Shown here: positions 48,384 through 61,167 of the stretch, one piece after another
Numbering within the stretch: the stretch's first letter is position 1
How the letters are laid out: each line of letters begins with the position of its first letter
Notes under the pieces: model-generated
Database searches by the model: none
Told to the model about the DNA's origin: nothing
Seen by the model: the letters and a program-made list of their open reading frames with translations, nothing else
DNA from: an uncultured Marinobacter sp.
Lineage (GTDB): Bacteria > Pseudomonadota > Gammaproteobacteria > Pseudomonadales > Oleiphilaceae
NCBI RefSeq assembly: GCF_947259545.1
Contig: NZ_CAMYMK010000007.1
Coordinates: 248,001-312,000, forward strand
DNA: 64,000 nucleotides
Direction: 5' to 3'
Translations under genes and position numbers: made by a program

Positions 48384-49907
48384 ATGTGTGGCATTGTCGG
48401 CATAGTCAGTACTTCCAACGTGAATCAGACGCTTTATGATGCGCTGACCGTTTTACAGCACCGGGGCCAGGATGCGGCGGGCATTGTTACGTTTCAGAAT
48501 GATCGGTTTAACCTTCGCAAGGACAACGGGTTGGTGCGGGATGTGTTCCACACCCGACATATGCGCCGTCTGGTCGGTAATGTCGGAATAGGGCATGTGC
48601 GGTACCCGACTGCCGGCAGCTCGAGCTCAGCCGAAGCCCAGCCCTTCTATGTCAACAGTCCGTACGGCATCACCCTGGCTCACAATGGTAACCTTACCAA
48701 CGCCGACGATCTTAGCAAGGATCTGTTCCGTACTGATCTGCGCCACATCAATACCAACTCGGATTCCGAAGTCCTGCTGAACGTGTTTGCCCACGAACTG
48801 CAGAAGCTGGGCAAGCTTGACCCCACCAAGGATGAAATCTTCTCGGCGGTGCGTGCGGTGCACAAGCGTTGTCGTGGTGCCTATGCTGTCATTGCCATGA
48901 TCACCGGGTACGGGATCGTGGGCTTCCGTGACCCCAATGGCATTCGTCCGGCCTGTTACGGTGTGCGCGAAACCGACGATGGCAAGGAATACATGATCGC
49001 CTCCGAGAGTGTGGCGCTGAGTGCTGCCGGGTTCACTCTGGTGAGGGACATTGCACCGGGCGAAGCAGTCTATATTGAGACCGACGGTACCCTGTACACC
49101 GAACAGTGTTCAGAGAAGGCACACCTGTACCCCTGTATTTTCGAGCACGTTTATTTTGCCCGTCCGGACTCGATCATCGATAAGGTGTCGGTCTACAAGG
49201 CACGGCTGCGGATGGGGGAAACCCTGGCGGAAAAAGTCCTGAGGGAGCGCCCTGAGCACGATATTGACGTCGTGATGCCAATCCCGGACACCAGCCGGAC
49301 ATCTGCCATGCAGATGGCTCATCTGCTTGGGGTCAAATTCCGCGAGGGGTTCATCAAAAACCGTTATATTGGCCGGACGTTCATCATGCCTGGCCAGAAA
49401 ATGCGCAAAAAGTCGGTTCGCCAGAAGCTCAACCCCATCGATCTGGAGTTCCGGGGCAAGAACGTCATGCTGGTGGATGATTCCATTGTTCGCGGTACAA
49501 CCTGTAAAGAAATTGTACAGATGGCCAGGGACGCTGGTGCCCGTAACGTGTATTTTGCATCGGCTGCGCCTCCCGTTCGGTATCCGAATGTTTACGGAAT
49601 CGACATGCCGTCGGCCAGCGAGCTCATAGCCCATGACCGTACCGAGGACGAGATCCGTGATCTGATCGGTGCTGATTGGCTCCTGTACCAGGACCTGGGT
49701 GACCTGATTACCTGTGTCAGCGATGTAAACCCTGATATTGAAGGCTGGGAATGTTCCGTGTTCACAGGCGAATATGTCACGGGGGATGTTGACGAAGCCT
49801 ACCTGAGCAAGCTGGAAGCCATGCGGAACGACGAGAATCGCTTCCAGGCAGCGGGAGCGGACCCGGCCGATAACGGCATCATTGATCTGTACAACGATGA
49901 AGATTAA
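48384..49907 (+). CDS. purF: Amidophosphoribosyltransferase PurF
   Basis: First committed step of purine synthesis. The N-terminal nucleophile Cys2 follows the initiator Met (MCGIVGIVS), with [10 protein letters not shown] and the glutaminase motif [11 protein letters not shown]. The phosphoribosyl site is [19 protein letters not shown] (near residues 362-380). The 507-residue length is the E. coli-like type without a cleaved propeptide. Confidence 0.97.
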   Translation: MCGIVGIVSTSNVNQTLYDALTVLQHRGQDAAGIVTFQNDRFNLRKDNGLVRDVFHTRHMRRLVGNVGIGHVRYPTAGSSSSAEAQPFYVNSPYGITLAHNGNLTNADDLSKDLFRTDLRHINTNSDSEVLLNVFAHELQKLGKLDPTKDEIFSAVRAVHKRCRGAYAVIAMITGYGIVGFRDPNGIRPACYGVRETDDGKEYMIASESVALSAAGFTLVRDIAPGEAVYIETDGTLYTEQCSEKAHLYPCIFEHVYFARPDSIIDKVSVYKARLRMGETLAEKVLRERPEHDIDVVMPIPDTSRTSAMQMAHLLGVKFREGFIKNRYIGRTFIMPGQKMRKKSVRQKLNPIDLEFRGKNVMLVDDSIVRGTTCKEIVQMARDAGARNVYFASAAPPVRYPNVYGIDMPSASELIAHDRTEDEIRDLIGADWLLYQDLGDLITCVSDVNPDIEGWECSVFTGEYVTGDVDEAYLSKLEAMRNDENRFQAAGADPADNGIIDLYNDED

Positions 49908-49937
49908 CTGCCACCCCGCCAATAGCAGGAGCGAACC

Positions 49938-51161
49938 ATGACATTTTGCCGCGATGAACAGGTCTGGATTCCCGAATCGGATCTCGAAGGCATGTCAGTC
50001 GACACACTGGCGGTGCGCGCGGGGCAGATCCGCACTGGTCAGTTGGAGCACAGCGACCCGATCTTTCCGACATCGAGCTTTGTCTATGGCAGTGCGGCCC
50101 AGGCTGCCGCTCGGTTTGGCGGGGAAGAGCCGGGGAACATCTATTCCAGGTTCACCAACCCGACAGTGCAGGCGTTTGAGAGGCGTATTGCTGCGATGGA
50201 GGGTGGTGAGCGGGCTGTCGCCACGTCGTCCGGCATGGCCGCGATCCTCAGTACCTGCATGGCGCTGCTGCAGTCCGGTGATCATGTGATTTGTTCCCGT
50301 GGTGTTTTCGGAACAACCAACGTGCTGCTCCAGAAGTACATGGCCAGGTTCGGTGTCGAGACAACGTTCGTCAATCTAACCGATATGGCGCAATGGGAAG
50401 CCGCTGTCCGACCGGAAACCCGGATGTTGTTCATTGAAACGCCATCCAATCCACTGTGCGAGATTGCCGATATGAGGGCACTGGCGAACCTTGCCCAAGA
50501 CAATGACGCCCTGTTTGTCGTGGATAACTGTTTCTGCACGCCGGTATTACAGCGCCCCTTTGAGCATGGTGCTGATGTCGTCATCCATTCGGCCACCAAG
50601 TATCTGGATGGTCAGGGTCGCTGTGTCGGCGGTGTCGTGGTCGGATCAGACAAACTGATGGAAGAGGTATACGGGTTCCTGCGTTCTGCCGGCCCCACCA
50701 TGAGCCCGTTTAATGCGTGGGTGTTCCTTAAGGGATTGGAAACCTTACCAATCCGTATGCGAGCCCATTGCGACAATGCGTTAGAGTTGGCGCAGTGGTT
50801 GGAACAGCAGCCGGCCGTTGCCGAGGTGTTTTATGCAGGGCTGAGCAGCCATCCCCAGCATGAGCTGGCCAGGCAGCAACAGAAAGGCTTCGGTGGCGTC
50901 TTGTCGTTCCGCCTTAAAGGGGGCAGGGAAGAGGCCTGGGCCTTTATCGACGGTACACGGATGATTTCCATTACGGCCAACCTGGGAGATGTCAAAACGA
51001 CCATTACCCACCCGGCCACTACCACCCACGGGCGGTTATCCCCTGAAGACAAGGCTCAGGCCGGGATAACAGAGAACCTGGTCCGATTGTCGGTAGGCAT
51101 AGAAGCGGTCGAGGACCTGAAGATCGATCTTGAGCGCGGTTTCAGGGCCCTTGAAAAATAA
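49938..51161 (+). CDS. metZ: O-succinylhomoserine sulfhydrylase MetZ
   Basis: A PLP enzyme that makes homocysteine directly from O-succinylhomoserine and sulfide, the pseudomonad route to methionine. The PLP lysine is in VIHSATKYLDGQGRCVGGVV (near residue 219). Other hallmarks are NIYSRFTNPTVQAFERRIAAMEGGERAVATSSGMAA and the C-terminal LVRLSVGIEAVEDL. The length of 407 residues is normal. CAGGAGC precedes the ATG, 30 bases after purF. Asd and the cys genes in this window supply the carbon and sulfur for this step. Confidence 0.95.
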   Translation: MTFCRDEQVWIPESDLEGMSVDTLAVRAGQIRTGQLEHSDPIFPTSSFVYGSAAQAAARFGGEEPGNIYSRFTNPTVQAFERRIAAMEGGERAVATSSGMAAILSTCMALLQSGDHVICSRGVFGTTNVLLQKYMARFGVETTFVNLTDMAQWEAAVRPETRMLFIETPSNPLCEIADMRALANLAQDNDALFVVDNCFCTPVLQRPFEHGADVVIHSATKYLDGQGRCVGGVVVGSDKLMEEVYGFLRSAGPTMSPFNAWVFLKGLETLPIRMRAHCDNALELAQWLEQQPAVAEVFYAGLSSHPQHELARQQQKGFGGVLSFRLKGGREEAWAFIDGTRMISITANLGDVKTTITHPATTTHGRLSPEDKAQAGITENLVRLSVGIEAVEDLKIDLERGFRALEK

Positions 51162-51186
51162 CAGCAACGGAAACGTCTGAGTATTC

Positions 51187-53787
51187 ATGGCAGAGTCTGC
51201 AAAAGCGCAAAAGTCACGGGAACTGACCGATAAACAGCAGCGATTTCGTCGTCTGGCTGCCCAGGGCAGCCGTGAGGGTGCCGTTATTGCCCTGATTGCC
51301 CTGTGTATATACATGGCGATGGCGTTGGTAACGTTTAACCCAATGGATCCGGGCTGGGCAAGCATTGGGCATGAAACCAGTGTGCAGAACTATGCCGGTC
51401 GCACGGGGGCCTGGATTGCCAGTCTGCTAATGGACTTCTTTGGTCATGTGGCCTTCCTGTTTCCGTTGATGATTGCCGGCTACGCAGTAATGTTGATCCG
51501 CCGTCGTAATGATCCGCTGGATTTGCACTGGCCGTTACTGATGATGCGTTTTGGCGGTTTCCTGCTGATTCTGCTGTCGTCGACCAGCCTGTTGTCACTC
51601 TATTCCGTGTTCGGGCTTGGCGTTTCCTCCGGTGGGGTTCTGGGAGCCGCCGTATCCGAAGCGATGGTTCGGTTTTTCAACCTGCCGGCGACAACCCTTC
51701 TGCTTATTGCGATATTCCTGTTTGCACTCACGGTAACCACGGGTCTGTCGTGGTTCTGGCTGATGGACCAGGTAGGGCTGAACACCATTCGTTTCGGCAC
51801 CTGGTTGAAAAACCTGTTCAGCGCGGTTGGTAAGCAGGAAAAAACGCAGAAGCCGCAGAAGCCGGAGCCAGCGGCGAAGAAGCAGCCTGAACCACCGGTG
51901 GTAAAGGATCGGATTGGTGGCGATGGCGCGGCGAAGAAAGCCGCTGGAGAGCGCTGGTGGCATAAAATTCCCGGACTTGCTCCCAAGAAAGCGGGACCCG
52001 GGGCTGACAACGGCAGGACGGACCGTCGTGAGCCGGCGATTGATGGCTTTGAGTCTCCCCAGGATCCGGAACCTGCCCGGCTTGAGAGCTTCAGTTCACG
52101 GGATGATGTGGCGGAGCCGGTGGAGCCACCCTCCGTTAATGGTACCCGGAGAAAAGAAAAGGCCGAGCCCAAGGGAGCGGTCTCCCGGGCGTTGAAAATC
52201 TCGCCATTCAAGCGCGACGAGCCTGCCAGGAACGATAAGAACAGCAAGGGGAGTCAACCATCCTTGCTTGAGGACGTGGAGAGCCCGATTCCGCCGATCT
52301 CTTTGTTGGACCCGCCTGAGGAACATAAGGAAAAGGGCTACTCGGAAGAATCCCTTGAGCACATGTCCCGGTTGCTGGAGGAGAAACTGGCGGACTTTGG
52401 CGTTTCCGTGGAGGTCGTTGAAGTCAATCCGGGGCCGGTGATTACGCGCTTTGAGATCAAACCGGCACCTGGCGTCAAAGTCAGCAAAATTTCCAACCTC
52501 GCCAAAGACCTTGCCCGCTCCCTTGCGGTGCTGAGTGTCCGGGTTGTGGAAGTTATTCCGGGCAAATCCGTTGTCGGGATCGAGATTCCCAACGAAGAGC
52601 GCGAGATGGTGCGTCTGAGTGAAGTGCTGAGTGCCCGGGTGTTTACGGAGTCCTCCTCAGCTCTCACTTTGGCGTTGGGTAACGACATCGGCGGCAATCC
52701 AATGGTCGCCAATCTGGCCAAGATGCCGCACCTGTTGGTGGCGGGTACCACGGGTTCCGGTAAATCCGTCGGCGTGAACGCCATGCTGTTGAGCATGCTG
52801 CTGAAAGCCACACCGGATGAAGTCCGCTTTATCATGGTCGACCCGAAAATGCTGGAACTCAGCATTTACGATGGTATTCCGCACCTGTTGGCGCCGGTGG
52901 TGACGGATATGAAAGAGGCCGCCAACGCCCTGCGCTGGTGTGTGGCTGAAATGGAACGCCGTTATCGGCTGATGGCCAGCCTCGGAGTCCGCAACCTTGC
53001 CGGCTACAATCGCAAGATCCGGGACGCTGCGGCGGCCGGCGAACCGATTCTGGACCCGCTCTGGAAACCGGATGAATACCTGGCCAACGATGAGCAGGAC
53101 CGGCCTGAACTGGAAACCCTGCCGTTTATTGTGGTGGTAATCGACGAATTCGCCGACATGATGATGATCGTCGGCAAGAAGGTGGAAGAATTGATTGCCC
53201 GGATCGCTCAGAAGGCGAGGGCGGCAGGTATTCACCTGATACTGGCAACCCAGCGACCTTCGGTGGATGTCATCACCGGCCTGATCAAGGCCAACATCCC
53301 GACCCGTATGTCGTTCCAGGTGTCCTCCAAGATCGATTCGCGGACGGTACTGGACCAGGGCGGCGCGGAGCAGCTACTGGGCCACGGTGACATGCTGTAC
53401 CTGCCACCCGGGTCGGGCCTCCCGGTTCGGGTTCATGGCGCTTTTGTGGACGACGACGAGGTTCACCGGGTGGTCAGTGCCTGGAAAGCACGAGGCGAAC
53501 CGGTGTATGTGGACGACGTATTGAACGGTGCCGAGGGGGAGAACCTGCCCGGGGTGCCGACGCTGACCGAAGGCGGCGGCGAGGACGGCGATGCCCTGTA
53601 TGACGAAGCTGTGGCGTTTGTGACCGAAGGGCGGAGGGTCTCGATCTCTTCCGTTCAGCGTAAATTCAAGATCGGGTACAACCGGGCGGCAAACCTGGTT
53701 GATGCCATGGAAGCATCGGGTGTGGTCAGTGCCGCCGGCCATAATGGCGCGCGGGAAGTGCTGGCACCGCCACCACCAAGAGACTAG
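51187..53787 (+). CDS. ftsK: DNA translocase FtsK
   Basis: Couples chromosome segregation to division. Four membrane helices lie in the first 190 residues, followed by a charged linker of about 200 residues. The motor domain has Walker [18 protein letters not shown] (near residues 518-534) and Walker [15 protein letters not shown] (near 646). The C-terminal gamma winged helix [29 protein letters not shown] reads KOPS and contacts XerD. The length of 866 residues is short-linker relative to E. coli FtsK (1329) but usual for pseudomonads. lolA follows after 13 bases. Confidence 0.96.
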   Translation: MAESAKAQKSRELTDKQQRFRRLAAQGSREGAVIALIALCIYMAMALVTFNPMDPGWASIGHETSVQNYAGRTGAWIASLLMDFFGHVAFLFPLMIAGYAVMLIRRRNDPLDLHWPLLMMRFGGFLLILLSSTSLLSLYSVFGLGVSSGGVLGAAVSEAMVRFFNLPATTLLLIAIFLFALTVTTGLSWFWLMDQVGLNTIRFGTWLKNLFSAVGKQEKTQKPQKPEPAAKKQPEPPVVKDRIGGDGAAKKAAGERWWHKIPGLAPKKAGPGADNGRTDRREPAIDGFESPQDPEPARLESFSSRDDVAEPVEPPSVNGTRRKEKAEPKGAVSRALKISPFKRDEPARNDKNSKGSQPSLLEDVESPIPPISLLDPPEEHKEKGYSEESLEHMSRLLEEKLADFGVSVEVVEVNPGPVITRFEIKPAPGVKVSKISNLAKDLARSLAVLSVRVVEVIPGKSVVGIEIPNEEREMVRLSEVLSARVFTESSSALTLALGNDIGGNPMVANLAKMPHLLVAGTTGSGKSVGVNAMLLSMLLKATPDEVRFIMVDPKMLELSIYDGIPHLLAPVVTDMKEAANALRWCVAEMERRYRLMASLGVRNLAGYNRKIRDAAAAGEPILDPLWKPDEYLANDEQDRPELETLPFIVVVIDEFADMMMIVGKKVEELIARIAQKARAAGIHLILATQRPSVDVITGLIKANIPTRMSFQVSSKIDSRTVLDQGGAEQLLGHGDMLYLPPGSGLPVRVHGAFVDDDEVHRVVSAWKARGEPVYVDDVLNGAEGENLPGVPTLTEGGGEDGDALYDEAVAFVTEGRRVSISSVQRKFKIGYNRAANLVDAMEASGVVSAAGHNGAREVLAPPPPRD

Positions 53788-53800
53788 GAGTTAGCTGACG

Positions 53801-54454
53801 ATGAAACAACTTGCCCGACTGTTCTGGATGTCGTTTGTGGTGGCTGTTCTGATGCCGTCATTCGCGGTGCAGGCTGAAGATGGCAGTAAGCAGGATGCCT
53901 CTGAACTGGCACAAATGCTGGAAAGCTACGAGTCCTATCAGGCTCGCTTTATCCAGATAGTGGTCAATGAAGGCGGCAGCCGCGTGCAGGAATCCCGCGG
54001 CTTCCTGAAAGCCAAACGTCCGGGCCTTTTCTACTGGGAAACCCGTGAGCCGTATCCCCAGTTTATTGTCAGCGATGGTTCGAGCGTTGAGGTCTATGAC
54101 CCGGACCTGGAGCAGGTGACCGTTCACAGCCTGGATGAGCGTGTGCAGACAACGCCGGCATTATTGCTCAGCGGGGAAGTGGGCAACCTGAACGAAACCT
54201 ACAAAGTATCCGGTCGCAGCAAGGGTGAGCATACCCAGGAATTTACCCTTGTGCCCAGAAACGCTGATTCTTTGTTCGTGTCTTTGCGGCTGACCTTCTT
54301 CAAGGGAGAACTTCAGGAAATGCGCATGGAGGATTCCCTGTCGCAGATCAGTGTGCTCAGCTTTGACGATATCAAGCTGAATCAGACGATTGAAGATACT
54401 GCCTTCACCCTCGATTACCCTGATGAGGTGGACGTTATCCGGGACGGGGCCTGA
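53801..54454 (+). CDS. lolA: Outer-membrane lipoprotein carrier protein LolA
   Basis: The periplasmic chaperone that ferries lipoproteins from LolCDE to LolB. It starts with a signal peptide (LARLFWMSFVVAVLMPSFAVQA). The mature beta-sheet cup includes LESYESYQARFIQIV, SRGFLKAKRPGLFYWETREPYPQFIVSDGSSVEVYDPDLEQV and LSFDDIKLNQTIEDTAFTLDYP. AGGAG precedes the ATG and the stop shares a base with rarA. Confidence 0.95.
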   Translation: MKQLARLFWMSFVVAVLMPSFAVQAEDGSKQDASELAQMLESYESYQARFIQIVVNEGGSRVQESRGFLKAKRPGLFYWETREPYPQFIVSDGSSVEVYDPDLEQVTVHSLDERVQTTPALLLSGEVGNLNETYKVSGRSKGEHTQEFTLVPRNADSLFVSLRLTFFKGELQEMRMEDSLSQISVLSFDDIKLNQTIEDTAFTLDYPDEVDVIRDGA

Positions 54455-55791
54455 TGCAGGACAGCCTGTTTACCGGACAGCAGGGGTTTCGCCCACTGGC
54501 AGCCCGCATGCGACCCGGAAACCTGGATGAATATGTGGGCCAGGCCCACCTGGTGGGGCCCGGCAAACCCCTGAGGCGTGCCGTCGAGCAGGGGCAGCTC
54601 CACTCCATGATTCTGTGGGGACCGCCCGGCGTTGGTAAGACGACCTTCGCACAGTTACTGGCAAACCTCGGCGACCTCAGCTTTGAGACGGTTTCCGCGG
54701 TGCTGAGCGGGGTGAAGGACATTCGTGCCATCGTCGAACGGGCGAAACACCGTAAGCACAGTGAAGGTAGGGACACCCTGTTGTTCGTGGACGAAGTCCA
54801 CCGCTTCAACAAAAGCCAACAGGACGCTTTTTTACCCCATATTGAAGACGGTACGTTCATTTTCGTGGGTGCTACCACGGAAAACCCCTCCTTTGAACTG
54901 AACAGCGCCCTGCTGTCTAGAACCCGGGTCTACGTCCTCAAGAACCTTGAAGAGAGTGATGTGCTGGTTCTGCTTCGGCGCGCACTGGAAGCAAGTGAGG
55001 GGCTTGAGGGCCGGGTGGCGGTGGATGAGTCCGTACTGGCTACGATGGCTGCAGCGTCTGGTGGAGATGCCCGCAGAGCGCTCAATGTGCTGGAAGTCGC
55101 CGCTGATTTGGCGGAAGAAGATCCGCAGGGAGTCATGCGGATTACCAGTGATCATCTGGAGCAGGTGCTCCAGACCAGCCTGCGTCGCTTCGACAAGGGC
55201 GGCGATGTGTTCTATGACCAGATCTCCGCATTGCACAAGTCCGTGCGGGGATCGGATCCCGATGGATCCCTGTACTGGTTGTGCCGCATGCTGGATGGTG
55301 GATGTGACCCGCTGTACGTTGCCCGTCGACTGGTCCGCATTGCCAGCGAAGACATTGGCAACGCCGATCCCCGGGCGCTGCAAACTGCCATGGACGCCTG
55401 GGAAGCGCAGGAGCGTCTGGGCAGTCCGGAAGGGGAGCTGGCCCTGGCACAGGCGGTGACCTACCTGGCGCTGTCGCCCAAAAGCAATGCGGTGTACAAG
55501 GCGTTTAATCAGTGTATGGCGGATATTCGCAATGATCCGGATTATGAGGTGCCGGTGCATCTCCGCAACGCCCCCACCAAACTGTTGAAAAGCCTCGGTC
55601 ATGGGGATGAGTACCGCTATGCCCACGATGAACCCGAAGCGTTTGCTGCGGGTGAGTCCTATCTCCCGGAAGCCATTCATCAACGTCGCTACTATGAGCC
55701 TGTTAACCGGGGCCTGGAAATCAAGCTTGCCGAAAAGCGCCAGCGACTGGATGACCGCAACACCGAAAGCCCCCGTAAACGCTATCCCTGA
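54454..55791 (+). CDS. rarA: Replication-associated recombination protein RarA (MgsA)
   Basis: A clamp-loader-like AAA ATPase acting at stalled forks. Walker A is GPPGVGKTTFAQLLA (near residues 52-66), Walker B is LLFVDEVHRFNKSQQDAFLPHIEDG, and sensor 1 lies in FVGATTENPSFELNSALLSRTRVY. The C-terminal tetramerisation region ends with the RRYYEPVNRGLEIKLAEK motif. The length is 445 residues. The ATG overlaps the lolA stop by one base. Confidence 0.95.
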   Translation: MQDSLFTGQQGFRPLAARMRPGNLDEYVGQAHLVGPGKPLRRAVEQGQLHSMILWGPPGVGKTTFAQLLANLGDLSFETVSAVLSGVKDIRAIVERAKHRKHSEGRDTLLFVDEVHRFNKSQQDAFLPHIEDGTFIFVGATTENPSFELNSALLSRTRVYVLKNLEESDVLVLLRRALEASEGLEGRVAVDESVLATMAAASGGDARRALNVLEVAADLAEEDPQGVMRITSDHLEQVLQTSLRRFDKGGDVFYDQISALHKSVRGSDPDGSLYWLCRMLDGGCDPLYVARRLVRIASEDIGNADPRALQTAMDAWEAQERLGSPEGELALAQAVTYLALSPKSNAVYKAFNQCMADIRNDPDYEVPVHLRNAPTKLLKSLGHGDEYRYAHDEPEAFAAGESYLPEAIHQRRYYEPVNRGLEIKLAEKRQRLDDRNTESPRKRYP

Positions 55792-55818
55792 GCTGGTAGC
55801 CACCAGCGCTTGTGCAGG

Positions 55819-57992
<2,174 letters not shown>

Positions 57993-57994
<2 letters not shown>

Positions 57995-58023
57995 AAAAGG
58001 GAGCCTGATGGCTCCCTTTTTTT
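57993..58023. terminator. Bidirectional terminator between cobA and DAHP synthase
   Basis: A6-GGGAGCC-TGAT-GGCTCCC-T7: a perfect 7-bp stem extended by A-T pairs, with T-runs on both strands, between two convergent genes. Confidence 0.93.
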
Positions 58024-58040
58024 CTGCTTACTGTCTGCTC

Positions 58041-59114
58041 TCAGCCTTTGCGCTTCGGCAGAACGTCCTTCAGCTTTTCGCGCATATCCCGTATGGCTTT
58101 CTCGGTGGTCGGCCAGTCAATACAGGCATCGGTGACGGAGACACCGTATTTCAGATCCGCCAGGTTATCCGGGATGGACTGGTTGCCCCAGTTGATATTG
58201 CTTTCCACCATCAGGCCCTGAATAGACTGGTTACCTTCCAGAATCTGGTGGGTAATGTCCTGCATGACCAACGGCTGAATGGCCGGGTCCTTGCTGGAGT
58301 TGGCGTGGCTGCAGTCCACCATGATGGAATTGCGCAGCCCGGCCTTATCCAGAGCCTGTTCACACAGGGCGACGCTGACGGAATCGTAATTGGGCTTACC
58401 GCCGCCACCGCGGAGAACCACGTGGCCGTAGTTGTTACCCTTGGTGCGAATGATCGCGACCTGACCTTTCTGGTTGATACCCAGGAAACTGTGGGGATGG
58501 GAAACCGACTTCATGGCGTTTACCGCGACGTCGAGGCTACCATCCGTGCCGTTCTTGAAGCCGATGGCCATGGAAAGCCCGCTGCTCATCTCGCGGTGAG
58601 TCTGGGACTCGGTGGTACGGGCGCCAATGGCCGACCACGAAATGCTGTCCTGAAGGTACTGGGGGGAAATCGGATCCAGTGCTTCCGTGGCCGTTGGCAG
58701 GCCAATCTCGGCGATGTCCAGAAGCAACCGACGGCCAATGTGCAGCCCCTGTTCAATGTCGAACGTATCGTTCAGGTGGGGATCATTGATCAGACCTTTC
58801 CAACCTACGGTCGTGCGTGGCTTCTCAAAATAGACACGCATAACAATCAGCAGTGTGTCGCTGACTTCGTCGGCAAGTTTCTTGAGCCTGGTGGCGTAAT
58901 CGCGAGCAGCTTCAACGTCATGGATGGAGCAGGGGCCAACGACTACAAATAACCGGTGGTCCTTGCCGTCCATAATGTCATAGATGGCCTGACGTCCTTT
59001 TTCCACGGTTTCGGCGGCGGCGCTGGACAATGGCATTTCCTGCTTCAGCGCTTCAGGGGTAATCAGTTGTTCCTGATTCGCCACGTTAATGTTCTCAAGT
59101 TTGTTGCCCGACAT
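58041..59114 (-). CDS. Class I DAHP synthase (AroF/AroG type)
   Basis: Condenses phosphoenolpyruvate and erythrose 4-phosphate, opening the shikimate pathway. Landmarks are VVVGPCSIHDVEAA, MRVYFEKPRTTVGWKGLINDPHLND, WSAIGARTTESQTHREM, and the metal-site MVDCSHANSSKD and YGVSVTDACIDW. The length of 357 residues is standard. The ATG at 59114 is chosen by family length; open frame upstream adds 49 unrelated residues. Which amino acid inhibits it cannot be told safely from this reading, so I leave aroF/G/H open. Confidence 0.94.
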   Translation of the reverse strand: MSGNKLENINVANQEQLITPEALKQEMPLSSAAAETVEKGRQAIYDIMDGKDHRLFVVVGPCSIHDVEAARDYATRLKKLADEVSDTLLIVMRVYFEKPRTTVGWKGLINDPHLNDTFDIEQGLHIGRRLLLDIAEIGLPTATEALDPISPQYLQDSISWSAIGARTTESQTHREMSSGLSMAIGFKNGTDGSLDVAVNAMKSVSHPHSFLGINQKGQVAIIRTKGNNYGHVVLRGGGGKPNYDSVSVALCEQALDKAGLRNSIMVDCSHANSSKDPAIQPLVMQDITHQILEGNQSIQGLMVESNINWGNQSIPDNLADLKYGVSVTDACIDWPTTEKAIRDMREKLKDVLPKRKG

Positions 59115-59211
59115 TCTGTTGTTTTCCCCGGTTCTTAACGTTGCAGCGACCCTTTGGTGTTTCTGATAACCTGAAGGCCGTGCCAATATGAGCTTAACAA
59201 GCCGGTTTCCA

Positions 59212-59242
59212 TTGCGGTAAACCCCGGCGAGTTGGTTATACT
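59212..59242 (+). promoter_or_regulatory. Possible promoter of the DUF1631 gene
   Basis: TTGCGG (59212-59217) and TATACT (59237-59242) are 19 bases apart, a wide spacer, 48 bases before the coding start. Confidence 0.3.
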
Positions 59243-59289
59243 GCGTCATTTGGTAGCCCATTTCAACGCTTCTTACGTGCGGATGACGG

Positions 59290-61113
59290 ATGTCTCAGAA
59301 ACGGCCGAAAACGCCCGCAATACTGCCTCGCGAACTGTTTATGGAGAAGATCCCGGACGTCCTCTCGGGCATCCGCGTTCCGGATCTTCCGTATCCGGTC
59401 GGAAAAGTGGCGGACGATGCTGCCAGCGACTGGAGACCACTGCTGTCTTCCTGCTGGTCGGAGCAGCGGGATGAGCGGGTCATGGAGCTCGTTCGCTCTG
59501 TCTCCCTGAACTGGTCTGTACGGCAGGTTAATTCCGCCTATGTTGCCGACAGGATTATGGATGTCTTTGCCCAGACCAGCGGCCTGCACCCGGAATTGCT
59601 CCGGCGAATTGCCCGACTGCGCTTTTTCTTCGCCTGGCGGATGAGCGAGGAAGGTGCCAAGGGATTCAGCGAAGACATTCTGCTCTGGCTGGATGGTCTC
59701 CAGGAATTCCGCGGCTGGAGTGCTTCCGGTGGTCGCTCGGCAAAAGCGTTGCTTGATCAGTTGGAATCTCTGGTCATTGCGGTTTCGGCCTGTTTTGAGA
59801 CAGGGACCAGGGAGCCCCTGGAGGCTTTCTGCAGGGACTGGCAGAAGGACTCGGAGAAGCGCAGTCAGCAAGTGTCACGGCTGCGTCGGCGGCTTCTGGA
59901 AACAGAGCAGGGGGCAGCCAGACAGCGGCGTGCCGACCAAACCGCTCGTGCTCTGGTAGGGCGAGCCCTTGAGGGGCGTCAACTGCCCAGATCCATCATC
60001 ACCTTTATTCTTGATCACTGGATGCATCTGCTTAAGCAGGTCGTGTGGGCCGGTGAGATGGAGAGTGAAGACTGGCGGCACGGCAGAAAACTCCTGGAAT
60101 GGTTGGTCTGGATCGGAGATCCGGCGCTGTCCGACAAGGATCGCAATCGTCTGTATCACGTTGGTGAACAAATTGGTGATCGTATTCTGGATGTCTGGAT
60201 GCGTGTTGTGGGTGAACCGCTATCGGTACAGGCTCTTGAAGGCATCCAGTCAGTGATGATGGCACGCCTGCGGGGTGAAACCCCGGAATTGATCGAGGCA
60301 TTGCCCGTGGGGGCCGGTTTTTCCTGGGACGCTTCCTGGCTGTCCTTCAAGGTGGCGGATCAACAACTGCTGGAGGACCTTGAGGGACAGTGGTTTGTGG
60401 AAGGTGAAGGCGCCGCGGAACAGCGTCGATACTTCTTTGCGTTGCTGCCGGACACGGCAGAAATTCTTTGGACCAACGGTGCCGGGGTGAAACTGGGTCT
60501 GCAGCCCTGGGCGGAGTTTGAAGCTGCCAGGGCCCGGGGTGACATTCGGCTGTTGCCTGCTCTGAAGCCTTTTGGTCGGGTCCTGACCGAGGCGGTGAGT
60601 GCTCTCTCCAGTGTGCTCGAACGGCAGCAGGTATTGCGCGAGAAGGCTGTTAAGGAAGCCAGGAGTAGGGCGGCAGCGCTGAAAAAAGAGAGGGACGCCG
60701 AGGAAGCCAAACGTTTGGCCGAGGAGATCGAGCGACTGGCGGAGATTGACAGGCTCAAGCGCCAGGAGCAGGAAAAACAGCTCGCTGATGAGCGTGCCGA
60801 AAAGGAGCGACTGGACCAGGAAAACCGGACAGCAGCGCGACAATTGGTGGATAACATCAAACTGGGTGGCTGGATTGTGCTGGATGAGAAGGATGCCAAT
60901 GGTGATCCGGTAAGGCTGAAGCTTGCAGTCAGAATCAATGCATCGAACAAGCTGGTGTTTGTTGACCGCCTGGGTCTGAACCGCCGGGAGTATCAGGGTG
61001 ATGAGCTGGTGGAGGCCATCGTTGCGGGCAGCGGAAGGATACTGGGGAGTTCCGCCGAGTTTGACGAAACCTTGAGTCGCGTTGTGGGGCGGATACGGGT
61101 AGGCCGAAATTAG
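59290..61113 (+). CDS. DUF1631-like protein (607 aa)
   Basis: A soluble-looking protein without signal peptide. The first 400 residues are mainly helical. A long charged coiled coil spans about 440-520 (KEARSRAAALKKERDAEEAKRLAEEIERLAEIDRLKRQEQEKQL). The C-terminal module GGWIVLDEKDANGDPVRLKLAVRINASNKLVFVDRLGLNRREY resembles the end of DUF1631 proteins of pseudomonads. The function of this family is not established. It is divergent from the DAHP synthase gene and convergent with fabI. Confidence 0.7.
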   Translation: MSQKRPKTPAILPRELFMEKIPDVLSGIRVPDLPYPVGKVADDAASDWRPLLSSCWSEQRDERVMELVRSVSLNWSVRQVNSAYVADRIMDVFAQTSGLHPELLRRIARLRFFFAWRMSEEGAKGFSEDILLWLDGLQEFRGWSASGGRSAKALLDQLESLVIAVSACFETGTREPLEAFCRDWQKDSEKRSQQVSRLRRRLLETEQGAARQRRADQTARALVGRALEGRQLPRSIITFILDHWMHLLKQVVWAGEMESEDWRHGRKLLEWLVWIGDPALSDKDRNRLYHVGEQIGDRILDVWMRVVGEPLSVQALEGIQSVMMARLRGETPELIEALPVGAGFSWDASWLSFKVADQQLLEDLEGQWFVEGEGAAEQRRYFFALLPDTAEILWTNGAGVKLGLQPWAEFEAARARGDIRLLPALKPFGRVLTEAVSALSSVLERQQVLREKAVKEARSRAAALKKERDAEEAKRLAEEIERLAEIDRLKRQEQEKQLADERAEKERLDQENRTAARQLVDNIKLGGWIVLDEKDANGDPVRLKLAVRINASNKLVFVDRLGLNRREYQGDELVEAIVAGSGRILGSSAEFDETLSRVVGRIRVGRN

Positions 61114-61133
61114 CGGGCTGGCAGGTCAATAGT

Positions 61134-61159
61134 CCACCGGGTGCCGTAACACCCGGTGG
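61134..61159. other. Stem-loop between convergent DUF1631 gene and fabI
   Basis: CCACCGGGTG pairs perfectly with CACCCGGTGG around CCGTAA. No T-run follows on either strand, so termination would be weak or Rho-assisted. Confidence 0.5.
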
Positions 61160-61167
61160 GGGCGAAG

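Noticed and set aside
59115..59261. N-terminal extension of the DAHP synthase gene
   Set aside because: The upstream open codons encode residues unlike the family, and a normal-length start exists at 59114.
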